Counted from the first letter of the stretch, positions 1-11,887 are shown. The stretch is 53,981 nucleotides of DNA from Terana coerulea (GCA_024811115.1 JAKOGH010001168.1:1-53981), one strand, 5' to 3'. Translations and numbers: made by a program. The notes: generated by a model not told the origin, from the sequence alone.

Positions 1-2077
1 ACCTTCGCAATGAACGCGTCCACGTGGCTCTCAGCAACAAGTGAGATTGTGCACCCACCCAGCCAGCACCTACATATGCATATATTAGTACCACGAAACA
101 TCCCCAGAGAAGGCAGAAGCAAGATGCACCTGTCAGCCGGCTGCCGTACGCCAGCCCGCCGAGCGACAGCTGTGAGTGCGTCTAGCTCAGGGCACGAGCA
201 TTCATACAACGTGCTGCAGCTCTGCTGGGATGCATCCATGAGCGCACCGAGCTCATGCAGCACTTTCCGGCAGCGGTACACCCTCCGTGGGCGGTGACGG
301 CAGCGCGGGCTCATTTAGAGTTTGGTTCTGTGGGGAGGAGGTAGTCGCCTCGGGCGCAGACGCGAGGCACACATCGCGGAACTGGAGAACGCGCAGCGCC
401 TCCGAGAAAACGTGCTTCGTGCGCTTGTAAATGTGGAAGTGCGTTGCTTCGACTGTTGCGCACAGTCAGCGGTCCAGACCTACTAACAGATATTTTTGAA
501 AGACGAACCATCAACCCAGCTCAAGTACACCATCTTAAACTCGCTCTCATTCAGGCCGCTGTACCGCACCATTTCCTCCATAGTCAGCCCGAGCTGCTCG
601 CCATCCTTCTCCTCCGCCACCGCCTCAGCGCCCGCCGCCCACGCCGCAAGGTTCGCAGGGCGCAACCGCTCAACGTGTCCGAGTAGCGTCTGAAGCCCGA
701 TCTTAACCTCCTCGGGCGTGAGCGCCGGATCGGGCTGTCCGCGGACCTCTCCACGATCGAGATACACGGCCAGCACCTCGCGCAGCGTGAACTTCTTGTT
801 AAGGTGCGCCGGAGCCAGGAGGTCTGCAAGACCGAGAACGCGTGCGAGTATGCGTGCTGCGACAAGGGTCTCGACTACGCGCAGATTGTAGCGCGTCTTA
901 GCACCTGCGTGAAGAATTCGTAAGAGTACTTAGTAGAATAGAGTGAGATAACGGCATACCAAGCACCTTCTCGCTTGTGACCAGCGAGTTTGCGCAGACC
1001 CAGACCGCGCGCGGGGCCGTGCGCGTTATTGGTAAGGGCACAGGTGATGCACCAAAGGTAGGGAAGAACGAGATGTATAGGGCCGAGGAAGGGAGAGCGG
1101 TGATTGACGCTGCTTGGTCCATCCTGCAAGCCGACGGAGCATTTGGCGTTAACATTCCTCGAAGACGAAGTCGTTGAAGAAAGGTTGCACACGACTTACC
1201 CGCCACTGTTAACCCCCACTCTACGCTCATTTTCAACGGCCATGGAAACGAGTTCACCTTTGGTAATCCTCCGAGTGGAGCCGTTTTCAGAGGGCAGGTC
1301 CAGCTTTTCATTCACAGCAAGGAACGCGAGAGTGGACGCGACGACCATAGCAGCGCTCGAGGAAAGACCGGAGCCGGCAGGTACGTTACCGGTCACGAGA
1401 ATGTCTGTGTTGACGGGCTCAGGGAAGCTGTATTGGCACTATCAACATCTATGCCTTTCATCAGTAAGAGAAGCTGCGAGCGCACCCCGCTGAAGGTATC
1501 CCATCGGACGCGCCAGGTGTGAAGAACCTCTCGAGCACACCGTAGTACCCTGCTTTGACATAACTCTCCCATCTCAGCTCCTTTGGGTTGATATCCAAGT
1601 GCCACAAATGCACGTTTGCACTCGCGCTCTCCTCCTCCTTCTCTTCTGCCTCCTTCTTCAGCGCCGGCTTGAGCATCGGCGCGAACGTCTGCGGCGCGTA
1701 CTTGGGGAAGGTGTTCTGCGCGTGTACGTGTCCCTTCTCGCCATCGCCAACCGAAGGAGTTGGCAGACCGGGCGGGCGGCTGGCACATGCGATGAGGACG
1801 TCCTGCTCGACCGCAGCAGGGAATACGCCAAAGAGTACGTAGTCTATGTGCTCGCCGATGAGGTTAACGCGCCCGGGTGCGCGAGCTATGTACGTCGGCT
1901 TATGGCCGAAGCGTTCGGTAAAAGCCTTTGTGAGGTCGTTGAAGCGGGCTCTGCATTGTAACTTAGTGAGTGTGGCGGGACTGTATCCGGCGAAACATAC
2001 GCTTCCCGGGCTGCGATGGCAGGGATAGGGTGCGCGTCGATGACTGCTTTGAAGACAGGCACAGGTTCTTCGGCCAT
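1..2077 (-). CDS. GAL1: Galactokinase, GHMP kinase family (3' end cut by window edge, frame breaks in last exons)
   Basis: Phosphorylates galactose at C1 in the cytosolic Leloir pathway. Seen: the start codon is at 2077. The exons chain cleanly in frame: 2001-2077, 1486-1950, 1200-1427, 960-1123, 509-904, then 130-452 and 1-69. All introns are GT-AG and 50-76 bases long. Motifs in order are [11 protein letters not shown] (about residue 50, galactokinase signature), the ATP-binding glycine loop [24 protein letters not shown], and the C-terminal SWVDVEATHF and SCPELDAL segments. The product is collinear with fungal galactokinases. Odd: the terminal exons do not read through. Frame changes are needed near 253-266, near 145-155 (before AYGSRLT) and near 51-64 (between AGW and CTISLV). 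Exons 1-5 look intact. The breaks may be sequencing error or recent loss of the C-terminal GHMP region. The identity is secure; whether it is functional is not. Confidence 0.9.
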
Positions 2078-3093
2078 TCTATGCTCAAGATGTTCGTCTT
2101 CAGACTATGTGCAGAAATGGAGGTGAAGCTGAATCTAGGGTGTGAGCTTCGAATACTGTATGACGGTGAGGAATGCGCACATACGACTATTTAACCCTCG
2201 GTTTTTGTCGAGTGCGAGGGCTGTATGAGAATACAGCACACGAGATGGTTGCGGAAAGAAAAGCAGATACAAGGTCCGGCATCGATATTGGAGGTGGTTG
2301 GGTAACATGAGTGGATGTGCAGACGCGAGCATTATTCCAAGGTTCTCGCCCGGTCCGCTCTCCCCGGCGACCCGTTCTCTCGGAGCTTTTAGTTGAGGCT
2401 TGGATTCGGAAACCGCCTCTAGCTAAAATGCAAACCTCGCTAGCTTCACCGGGATGTCGACAGCAAACCTAAGAGCATTGGGGCCTTAGACGGTGACTGT
2501 TATATGTGTTAGGTTGGACGCTGCTCCTGCCTGAGTACTTCCGCCCACACGAATGATGTCTTCTCAGCAGCGACCGGGCGATCATTCCGTCACAAATTTG
2601 CATTTCGCAAAGACATTGAGCATATGTAAGTACATTAGGTCCAAAACATGATGCGAGGTATACGGTATGTGATCCAACGCTTAAACGGACGAAGTTGCAG
2701 ATTCTGGCTTTCCTATATCGTGAAAGCAGAGGACGTATGTACAAGAAACGAGACGTGAGATGACGAAACATATGTAATGACTATAATACACTTTGCTGTG
2801 GCTGGTGAGAGATGCATGTGTCAGAAGCGTATGAGATGAATACACAAATTAGTGAGTGTGAGCTTTCTGCCTTTCGGTCGAGTCGTGCGTGGCAATACTA
2901 TATGCAAGGCGAACAGGAGGATAGACCTGCGCCAACCTTCCAGCTCGTTTCCGTGTCTTGGTGGAGTGGGGGCGCGCGGAGATGATAGTCATGGTGGGAC
3001 AAGAGGGTATCTACGCCGTGGTATCCGTGGTATCAAAGGCCGCCGCCGCCTCCCGCTTTTCCGCTAGTTTTCGTATCCGACGACTCCGCAGCC
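2078..3093. other. Intergenic: galactokinase 5' flank and SKN7 3' flank
   Basis: About 1 kb between the divergently read galactokinase start (2077, minus) and the SKN7 stop (3094, minus). The part next to 2077 should hold the galactokinase promoter. I see no convincing TATA box, repeat or coding region. The short open frames here have no recognisable composition or splice context. Confidence 0.5.
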
Positions 3094-6000
3094 TCATTCG
3101 ATCACCTCGAAGCGTCCGCGTTTGCCGTCGCGCCCGTCATCAGGGTCGTCCAGCCCCCGTTTACCGTCAACAATTGTGACGCTGCCGAGTGCGCCGCCGA
3201 GAGCGCTGGTCAGGCCCATGCCCAGGCCCGTAAGCCCCGGCGGCATGCCGATGCCCGCGAAGCCCTCGCCGGCCACCATCTGGCTGAGGATCATCGTGTA
3301 CTGCTCATCCGTAAGGCCCATGCCGGCGAGCGGGTTGATCTTGCCGTCGTCGTCGCCGAGCGACAGGTTGAAGCCGGAGGAGGGGCCGGCGGTGGGAGCG
3401 GCACCGCCGTTGAGCGCGTTCACCTGCATCGCAAGGGCCTGGTCGAACTGGCTGTCCGAGAGTGGCGGGATGCCGATGGAGCGCGGGATCCTCTGCATGG
3501 TCTGGATAACTTTCAGATGCATGAGGTGACGCTGGAGTGAACGCATAAGCGAGGAACGGTAGGTGTAGGACCCCGAACACTTACTTCGAGCATCTCGAGC
3601 AAGCCGTCTTTCGTGAATGGCTTGGGCAAGACGTCATTCATGCCCGACGAATAATACTTCGTGATGTCGTCCGGCTTCGAGTTGCTCGTCATCGAGATAA
3701 TTGGCGTCATGTGGTCGAATTGTCGGATGAGCGACGTCGCCGAGACACCATCTAGCCGTGGCATGACAATGTCCTGGCAAACGCATTCGGTTAGATCCCT
3801 CACATCCTAAGTGTTAATGAAGCGCTTACCATGAGCACCAAGTCGTACTTCTCGAGATTCATCTTGTTGACCGCGACATCGCCGTCCACCGCCACATCAA
3901 TCGTGCACCCGAAGACTTGCAAGAACTTCGAGCTGAGCTTCCGACTGATCGCGTCATCGTCCACCAACAACACGCGCGGCGGGACCGCCCATCCTGGGAC
4001 GTACGTGCTCCGGCGCACGCGCAGCTTCTGCGAGTTCACGCTCGCGCTCGGGCCTGGCGAGGGCGACGGCTCCGGGACGACGACGATGGGCTGCTGTCGC
4101 TCGTGCTCGTCTTCCCCTCGGGGTCACCGCCCATGCCCTGCGGCGTCGGGAAAACGACGGCGGTTTCGAGTGTGGCGACGGCTGAGCTGGTGACCGCATT
4201 CATGCCCGAGCCGCTCGGTCCAGCCACCATGGGGTTCCCGAGCGCGCTCGGTTCAAAGCTCCAGTTCCCGTTGTCGTCCTCAAGCGAGCTCTTCGGCATG
4301 AGGTGCCCGACGGTGAACACTTACAGGCCCTCGTGGCCCAGGGTCGCGGGGTTGAGGTGCACGCCGTACCGCTCGTCGAGCCCGCTTGCGCCGGCGTTGG
4401 ACAGCATCGCGCCGTATGGGTCCGACGCGTCGGTGTAAATGCCTGAGCTGGATGGGCCCGCTGATGACGAGGAGGCGGACGCGGAGGCGGCGGCGAGGGC
4501 CTCGAGATTCGACGCGCTCGGGCCCGCCTGCGACATGTGTCCGCCCTGTGCAGACGTCGGCCGCGCGCGGTTAAGCTCCTCAATCCGCTGGAGCGCGTCC
4601 TGCCGCGAGAGCGGGCGTTCTGGCATAAGGTTCGCCGCCGCCTGGAAGATCTTGTTCGCGGTTGGCGGGCCGCCCTGCTGCTCCTGCCGCACATCGCGCT
4701 CGCGCGGTCCCGCACCTGGTGCAGATGACGGGCCCGCCTGCGGCGGCGCGCTGAACGACAGTCCCGCTACCTCCGCGCGTCGCGATATCTCGCTCATCTG
4801 TGCAAGCGATGCGCGGGCAATGTCGACGTCGGGGTACGCGCCGCCCATCATCCGCTGCGCCTCCGTCACAGGCAGGAATGGGTTTGGGTCCGGGAGACCA
4901 TGAGCTTGCTGTGGTTGACCGGTCGGTGTCCCCTGCGAGTGGCTGCTACGTGGACGTCCGCTCCCTGGCGCGGACGCTGACGACGATGCGCCGGCAGCAA
5001 TGGCGTTCCGGTCCCCCAGCTTCAGCTTGCCTGGCGACGCATCATTAGCAACGGCATAGCAAGGCGTAGTACACACCAGAATGAGCCCAGACAGGAGTAC
5101 GAGCACATCGGACCGCGGAAGTATTCCAATGATCGAGTAGGTCCAGAGTCGGAGGGGCAGGGCCCAGGCGCATTCGGAATTACAAATGGCCGCGCGGAGG
5201 GTCGAGAACAAGGCGAAAATCCCAGCGTTGTTCCACCACGTTGCGCGTTCAGGTCGAGATGCGCAAGAGACGCATCCAGGTCGTCCGCCCATCCGTTTGT
5301 CGTCATCGGCATCGTGGCGTCGTCGAGACCAGGCCGGCGCGGATTCCAATTTTGATACGGAGGACAGGAGTCGGTCGAGAGTGAAGGTCGGACCCAAGAA
5401 AAGAAAAGCATTTGTATCATTAGCGTTCGTGCTCTTCCGTGCAAAGATAGGGAGACCGAGAACGAAGAATAGAAGGTGTGTGCATGCAGGCTATTACTAC
5501 AGAACAAATACAGTACGCCCCAAAAGCCCTGAAAAACCCAACCAGCCAGCGTAGCGAGGCCAGCTTATATGCTTTGGCTCTAGCCCGCGTTTCTTCTTCC
5601 CAATAAGACGAGAGATAATTAAACGATCCCAACACAAAGCGTCCATCAAATCGTGCGAGCCGACTAGAGCAGCGGCGGCGAGGGCAACGACAGCCCGATT
5701 GTCGAATCGGGCGTGTTCAGTCCACCCGTGCGCACCAGCTGTTCCATCGCCGCCGTCTCTTTCGCGAGCCCAACACCGACGTCTGCGCCGAAGCTGAGCG
5801 CGAGCCCTCCGCCCGCGACTGCGCTGCCATTCGAAGCCGGACCCGACGCAGAATTCGAAGAAGACGAAGCGGAAGTAGTGGAATCCCTGAACCCACCATT
5901 CTCGACTTGCAAAAAGTACTGGATCAGGTTTTGCATGAGCCCGTCCTGCTGCGCCATGTTGCGCTGGAAGAGGACCATCTCGTTGAGCACGTTCTGGTAG

Positions 6001-7901
6001 TTGTTCTCCAGATTGCGGATGTGGTTCGCCATCTCCTCCTGCGCGCGCACAAACTCGTCCTGCATCCGGTTCAGCCGCTCCTCGTGCAGCCGGCTCATCT
6101 GGCTGACTTGTGACGTCAACGACTGCACCGTCGACGAGAGCGTCTGTACAGACGACTGCAAGGCATTGATCGTGCTGTTCGTCGCCTGCAGCTGAGTGGA
6201 TGTCGAGGAGAGCGTATTCGAGGTGCCGGAAAGCTGTGACTGAATGAGCTGCACCTGCGACTGCGTGTTCAGGAGTGAGGATGAGATAGCGTTGAGGTCG
6301 GCGGACGCGCCGGGGATGGTGATGACCGAGAGCCGGACGTGTTGAGGGATTTGCGAGCGGCGGGGACCTTGCGCTTGATGTTCTCGAGCGCATCCCGTCG
6401 GTCAGCATGGAAATCAGGATGACGGAACGTCCAGCTCTGTGAAAGAATATTGATTATATGCGCGTTTTGGCAGAGACTGGTGTACGTACGTGCTCGCCAT
6501 ACGTGGTGTCGTCCGTATTCTTCACCTGCAGAACAAAGATACAAAGTCAGCTCATGTTCAGCTCCGCTCAAAAAGCAGGAAAGCGAATACACAAAGCAGC
6601 TAAATCTCTCCGCCACTCGGCCCGAGCGAAGAAGCGACGATCTTCTCCGCAGGGAAACCACCAACGGATAGGGTCCGGGATGACCCACCCACTACAAATG
6701 ATACGGCACGCATGAACAATGGAAAAGGAACCGTGCAAGTCAGCGGGCCCGTATACACTGGCGTCTCGCCCATATAGGGTGCTAGGTTTCGGTGTGGGCC
6801 GAGAGAAGGTCAGGGTGAGGTGGCGGTGAGAGTAGGGCGGATGCCGCAGCTGCTGAAAGGAGAAAAGAAGGGCGGAGGACGTGATGTGATAGGTAGAAGG
6901 TTGGATGCGGGGGACGAAAATGTGAGAGGCGACATGAAGAGGGGTTGCAGGTCGGACGAATGAAGGACAGGCGAAGGGAGCCGAGCAGAAGGCGAAAGCG
7001 GGGAGGAGACACATACCTTGTGGAAGTCGTACTTGTTGAGTTGCCGTACGAAACTGGCGAAGTTGCTGTGCTTGAACATTCGTGGTAGGATGCTCTTGGT
7101 GAACTCGTTCATGTCTTTGACGACGAAGCAATCGCCGTGTGGGCCCCATGAGACGACGGGTTGGAACGTTGGGTCCTCGAGCATCCTGTGCAGACATTGT
7201 TAGAGACGAAACGAGACGGACATGGGATAGAGTACGCACTTGTACAGTTTCTTGACAAAGTCGCTCGTGCTGGGCATGCCGTCCTCGCCTTCGTGCTTCA
7301 CGTTGTCTGCACGACTGCTGGCTCCGGCACTCCCGTCCCGATCGCGATCCCTTCGGTCGCGCTCCTGCTGCACATCCCGATCGCGTTCCCGCTCCCTTTC
7401 CCGCTCTCGTTCTCGTTCGCGGCCGTCGCGGTCGCCGCGCATGGGAGCATCGCGGTCCCGGTCCATGCGGTCGTAGCTCTCGTCCTTGAGGCTGCCACGA
7501 GACTCGACGCGCCTGAGGGGCGGGCTGATGCCAGAGGCAGACGACATGAAATCGTCGCGGGAATTGCTTGTGCGGTGTCCCCAACCCATGCCGGATGACA
7601 TGCCGCTGGAGATGCCGCTGAGGGGTGAGCTGAGGGGTGGTGGGAGCTGGGCGGCGGTGCTGAGGGAGGGATGTGAGTAGGTCGGTGGAGGGTAGCCTCT
7701 CGGCGAGGGCGGGACGGTCGAGGATGAGAGCGATAATGAGCCCTGAGAGACATTGAGTGGCGGGAGGGTGTTTGTTCTGAAAGAGTTGGATGAGCCGAGA
7801 GCGGAAGGCGGCGGGAGGGGTTCGTATTGGTTTTGCTGCTGCTGTTGCTGCTGCTGCTGGGCCTGCTGGCGGGCGAGGGACCGATAATTGGACTGGTCCA
7901 T
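3094..7901 (-). CDS. SKN7: SKN7/PRR1-type transcription factor: HSF DNA-binding domain, coiled coil, response-regulator receiver
   Basis: A nuclear response regulator that ends the HOG-branch phosphorelay and controls oxidative and osmotic stress genes (family knowledge). Seen: the start is at 7901. A Q-rich, then R/E/D-rich N-terminus leads into an HSF domain ([41 protein letters not shown]) split by introns 7186-7239, 6526-7016 and 6437-6489. A long coiled coil follows (5664-6300), then a low-complexity linker. The receiver (about 3530-4030) has [11 protein letters not shown], the phosphoacceptor Asp in DIVMPRLDG directly after intron 3774-3829, and LPKPFTK. The last exon ends at 3094. Odd: an in-frame TAA at 4321-4323 sits before [11 protein letters not shown]. 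One-base frame changes are needed near 4114-4117 (a C run) and near 6320-6350. The stretch 5410-5664 must be an intron, or the gene is split. Domain identity is certain; the exon model of the middle is not. Confidence 0.88.
7345..7450 (-). repeat. Arg/Glu/Asp codon repeat inside the SKN7 N-terminus
   Basis: On the minus strand this stretch encodes alternating RERER and DRDRDR runs just upstream of the HSF domain. It reads as degenerate hexamer repeats (gctctc/gttctc type on the plus strand). It is a compositionally biased linker and likely to vary in length between strains. Confidence 0.7.
7830..7875 (-). repeat. CAG-type polyglutamine microsatellite in SKN7 exon 1
   Basis: The plus strand shows a run of gct/gtt triplets, encoding a glutamine run interrupted by an Ala near residues 12-23 of SKN7. 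Such activation-type Q tracts are common in fungal transcription factors and length-variable. Confidence 0.75.
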
Positions 7902-8861
7902 GTCGGGTGATCTCCTACGGGATGTGGTCGTCGAGGGACGACGGCGGTCTGGGCGGTGGAGACCTGAGTTTGTTTGGGCAGTGGAGTGCGGCGGAGAGTG
8001 GGTCTGGGTGCGAGAGCGCGGCGAGGAGGGGAGCGAGAGATTTTATCGTGCCCGGTCGTTGATGGACCCTCTCCACTACAAATTCGGGTGGCCTCCCCGG
8101 CACGGACGCTCGACCCCTTTCGGCATCCTCCCCGGACCTCGTTTACGCGCCCAGTCTATTCCGTTCTCCCTCTACGCTTTGCCTGCGCCCCTACGCTTTC
8201 GACGACAATCGTATACGCTGCAACAGACTGGTTGCGAAAACATAGAACGGACGCCGTAGCACGTTTGCCAGGAACCAGGACGCGAATCAGTGCAAAACGT
8301 GGTAGCTCCACAACGCCTTGGTAGGACGATCCCGGAGGGAGGAGAACCGTCGCAGTCCCTGTCCCTGCCATTTCGAGGGGGCGAGCTCACCCTCACACTC
8401 AAACAAAACGGTCCAGACTGCGTGTGGATCTCCCTCGTCGCATCCAGCCAACCCCCAAAGCGCTGGCAATGCTCTGCGCAGAAATGGGACGACGGTCTGG
8501 AGAGGCCGAGGCTCCCGTCCAAGCCCGGCGTCCCTCCCAGGCACACGCGCCCCTCCGCCAGCAGCCGCCAGCTCGCCACATCCTCTTTCGCATCCTCCGC
8601 ACTTCGACGTCCCTCTCCCCACCAACGACCGCCTTGACGGCCACAGACCGCCGACGCTCGCCCTGGGTGGAAGCTGCGGCAGAAAAATAATCGCTATCAG
8701 CAACGCCAAGCCCGAAAAACGGCTCAATAATCGCAAAGATCGTCTCCTCCAGTTCCTATCGTGACAGTGAATTTGTAGTGCCCGGCGTTTCTTGTTTTCC
8801 AGCACTCTCACCCATCTCTTCTTTCATGCACGCCTCTCTCGTCGGAGTTGGACCTGCTACA
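7902..8861. other. Intergenic: SKN7 5' flank and leader of a possible divergent gene
   Basis: Upstream region of SKN7. Long overlapping open frames occur on both strands between 8170 and 8810. They are GC-rich shadows of each other with no recognisable motif, so none is called. From about 8780 to 8860 the plus strand turns pyrimidine-rich, typical of a basidiomycete transcript leader, just before the possible gene at 8862. Confidence 0.45.
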
Positions 8862-9334
8862 ATGGACACAGCCCAGGCCGAGGCGATGTGAGAACGTGCT
8901 TCGCAATTTCGGACGACGGCACTCTTGGTGGGCTCCTCTACGCAGGTCTGGAATCAGCGGAGTCCTTCAGGTGGCGTTGAGATGCGGATGGATATCGCAG
9001 TGAGTAAGCCCGTATTTGTGCGCATGCTGCTTTCCGGGATAGCCGCTTTATGCTCTGCGCACAGCCTGTCGAGCGAACGGTCAACGATAGCCTGAACGTA
9101 CGTCGACGCTTTGATATGTCTCTGCCGGTGTCGTTCACTCCAGGCTGCAAGTGACGGATGGTGCATCGTATACCTGCTCGCGAACCCCAGTCTTTTGGCC
9201 GCATACATCGACCTGAACGGTGAAGCAGCCTTCTCGCATGAACGTACAGGTTAGTGCACACTCTTACGATAGGCCGCTATGCACGTCAGGCCTGACGTCG
9301 GTCTTCGACCTCAGGCTTCGTCGACGAAGCTTAA
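8862..9334 (+). CDS. Possible small five-exon protein, unrecognised
   Basis: I do not recognise this product. Seen: a CT-rich leader precedes an ATG at 8862. Exons 8862-8887, 8946-8999, 9043-9097, 9144-9249 and 9315-9334 join through four GT-AG introns (43-65 bases) into one open frame of 86 codons ending in TAA. Donors include GTGAGA, GTGAGTAAG and GTACGT. The product begins MDTAQAEAM, has CIVYLLANPSLLAAYIDL near the C-terminus and ends GFVDEA. Support comes from five exons joining in phase with good donors; the 43-base intron is a weak point. A competing minus-strand open frame (8954-9208, MYAAKRLGF...) covers the same DNA and could be the real reading instead. Confidence 0.3.
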
Positions 9335-10387
9335 TACTTCCCAGCATCACCTGCCTGTTATCTAAGAATCTGCATCGTAGCGCTGCGCCGTGTTAGCCTC
9401 GAGGAAGGTCAGAAGCGTATAGTTCTACAAACGGCGCTGGTTTAGAGGTCACTTGAGAGCGGTTGATGGTTCTTCTGAACAAATGATGCAGGTGCGTTGG
9501 TTACTTGACGACTTTCAGCTGCATACGTCGTAGGTCGACTCATGTCATTGGGAGAACGTATGAGCAATGTCACAAAAGTAAATCAGGTGCAGCTTGTCAT
9601 GAAACATATGAACACCACAGCTGACTAGCATTTCATAGGCATCAGATACCGCTGCTTGCAAACGACCAATGATGGGATAACGCCTCCTCCCGTATTTGCG
9701 AGCATATTTCTTACCGATGACGTCTCCTGTACAGAGACGCTTTCTGTGAGAGATCTGCCAGTGTCTACGGATAGTGCAGGAGAACCTGCCCGCGAATGGC
9801 CGCATATCTGGTCAGGTTCGAAGCTATCACCTGCGGTACGCAATCCATCCCTCTCTAGATGTATGCGTTGAGCTTACCGGCGTGTGTTCATTCTTCCAGT
9901 GGTAGAGCGTCGGGGCTTACGCCTGCCAATCGGGATTTGGAGCATTAGTCGTGGTGTTTACTGAAGCCAAGATGCCTCTCTGTCGAAGCCTCCTGAGTTC
10001 CTTCGTACGGATGGCGCTTAGCATCACCGCGCCGCGCCGCCCAGTATCTGTCACCTCCGAGTCGGTCTTGATGATATTGCTGATTCAACCGCAAATCAAC
10101 CAGACTCGTGTACTCTGCGTAGCGATGGTCAACACCTACGTTAAAACTCTAGCCGATGTCTGCATCAGTGATTGTCTGCATCAGCGATGGTCGCACCGGC
10201 GCAGGCGAGTCCGGTGCAAATAAGCATAAATGAAACCCATTGGATGTCGACGGACATTTCCTTGTCCTGCAATACTCCCTCGTAGCAGCCTGGTGCGTTG
10301 CTTGCAAGCGTGCGCCCTGGTAGCATCGTTGGACCTAACAAACTTCGCCCTAGCGTATCCACCGCTCGTCAGCTTCGACCAAGTGAC
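9335..10387. other. Intergenic, no gene seen
   Basis: About 1 kb with only short, compositionally random open frames on both strands. A tRNA-like AGTGGTAGAGC near 9900 has no matching B box or cloverleaf. The last hundred bases should contain the promoter of the hydrolase that starts at 10388. Confidence 0.5.
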
Positions 10388-11334
10388 ATGACCAACCCAG
10401 CAGCACCGGTTCAGACCGGTACAGCTCCTTTTGAGTTTGGTGGCGAGACCTTCCACACGTACTACAAGGTCTTCGGCGACCTTTCGAGTGGCACGAAGAC
10501 CCCGCTTGTCGTCCTCCACGGCGGCCCCGGCCTGGTGCACGACTATCTCGTCCCGTTCTCAGACCTCACCGCTACCGCTGGCATCCCCGTTATCCTGTAC
10601 GACCAACTCGGTAACGGGCTCTCCACGCACTTGCGCGACAAACCGCCGTCGTTCTGGACCATCGACCTCTTCGCCGCCGAACTGGTCAACGTCCTGAAGC
10701 ATCTGAAGATCGACGGCGCGTTCGACCTTGCGGGGCACTCGTGGGGCGGCGTGCTCGCCGCCGAGTTCGCGGTGCGGACGCAGCCGCGCGGGCTGAAGCA
10801 CCTCGTCCTTATGGACTCGCTGGCGTCGTTCGCGTTGTGGATGCAGAGCAACATGCAGCTAATGCAGACCATGAGTGCGGAAGTACAACAGGGGCTGATG
10901 GGCGGTATGAAGGATCCGAAGGCGTACCATGCGGCCCTGCTTGAGTTCCACCGCAGCTACGGGTGCATCCTTCCGGAGGTCCCGAAGGAGTACCTGTACA
11001 CGCTGGAAGCGGTGTTCGGAGAGGACGGAGACGCGACTGTTGGTTCTGTTCCGTACGTAGCCCTTCTAGCTCTCACCGCTCAGCTGCTCATCGGACTGCT
11101 CTGGGCTCTAGAATCCTGAACGGCTGGTCGATCATCGACCGCCTGGATCAGGTGAAGGTGCCGACGTTCGTGATCAATGGCCGCAAGGACATCTCGCAGG
11201 ACTTCGTTGTTGCGCCGTTCTTCCAGAAGATACCGCAGGTCAAGTGGATGACGTTTGCGAACTCCAGTCACACGCCGTTCTGGGAGGAAAGAGATCTGTT
11301 TATGCAAAATGTGTCGGGATTCTTGGCGTTGTAA
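10388..11334 (+). CDS. Proline iminopeptidase-like alpha/beta hydrolase (peptidase family S33)
   Basis: Likely a cytosolic serine hydrolase that releases N-terminal residues (often Pro) from peptides or acts on related amides (family inference). Seen: exons 10388-11052 and 11112-11334 with a 59-base GT-AG intron give 295 aa, the usual length for the family. HGGPG at residues 44-48 forms the oxyanion hole. YDQLGNGLS follows. GHSWGG holds the nucleophile Ser at about residue 118. NGRKDIS carries the expected acid, and SSHTPFWEE the catalytic His. I chose the ATG at 10388 because the frame upstream lacks family similarity and the protein then begins close to the family N-terminus. No signal peptide. 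No disruption is seen. Substrate cannot be told from sequence. Confidence 0.9.
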
Positions 11335-11887
11335 GCCTGTCGTGTCGGAATACACTAGGCAAATGCGTATACTCTTCCACATAAGTCGTATCACCAGCAG
11401 CAATACCGCCAGCATGATTTTCATGTACGCTGTTGAGGGTTGTTCTGCGAGCAGGCAGGGCGCCAGTGCGTTGTATTCTGAGCGGCTATGAGCGAGTCGG
11501 CTTCTGCTACACCTCGGGCTCGACCACGACATTGTACTTACCTATCGTCAAGGATATATCTGGCGCAGTGTACAGTTGCACAATTCTTGTTTCCAATAGA
11601 AACTGTGAGTCACCTCGGGCCTGCTTGCGCTGGCTGTCTATAATAATAACCGGCTTTATTTAGCGTATGAACCAGCAGATGAAGTACAACGGCTCGAATA
11701 CAAGGTCGCCCTGGACGATAAAATCCACTTTGAGACAACGTAGTCAGGCTTCCCGGTAACTTGTTAGCTCACAGGAGCCTACAGCTGGCATGAGGGCCGC
11801 CGGTACACCACTCACTACTTCTCTTACTCTCGCAACATCCTACGAAATACCGTCCACGATATCCGTCGCACGCCCGGACACTAAGGA
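11335..11887. other. Intergenic, no gene seen
   Basis: About 550 bases between two plus-strand genes. It contains the 3' flank of the hydrolase and the promoter side of the F-box gene. No open frame with splice support and no repeat was recognised. Confidence 0.5.

Noticed and set aside
4150..4323. Intron starting at the GTAAGT that overlaps the SKN7 TAA
   Set aside because: No downstream AG restores the receiver frame, and the skipped segment ([17 protein letters not shown]) looks conserved in the family.
7161..7598. 145-codon plus-strand frame with Val/Ala-rich text
   Set aside because: Antisense shadow of the SKN7 first exon.
8287..8811. 174-codon minus-strand frame with a hydrophobic stretch
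   Set aside because: No start context, no family resemblance, and equally long frames on the opposite strand; treated as chance in GC-rich DNA.
9886..9945. tRNA-like A-box (AGTGGTAGAGC)
   Set aside because: No matching B box, acceptor stem or anticodon arm could be folded around it.
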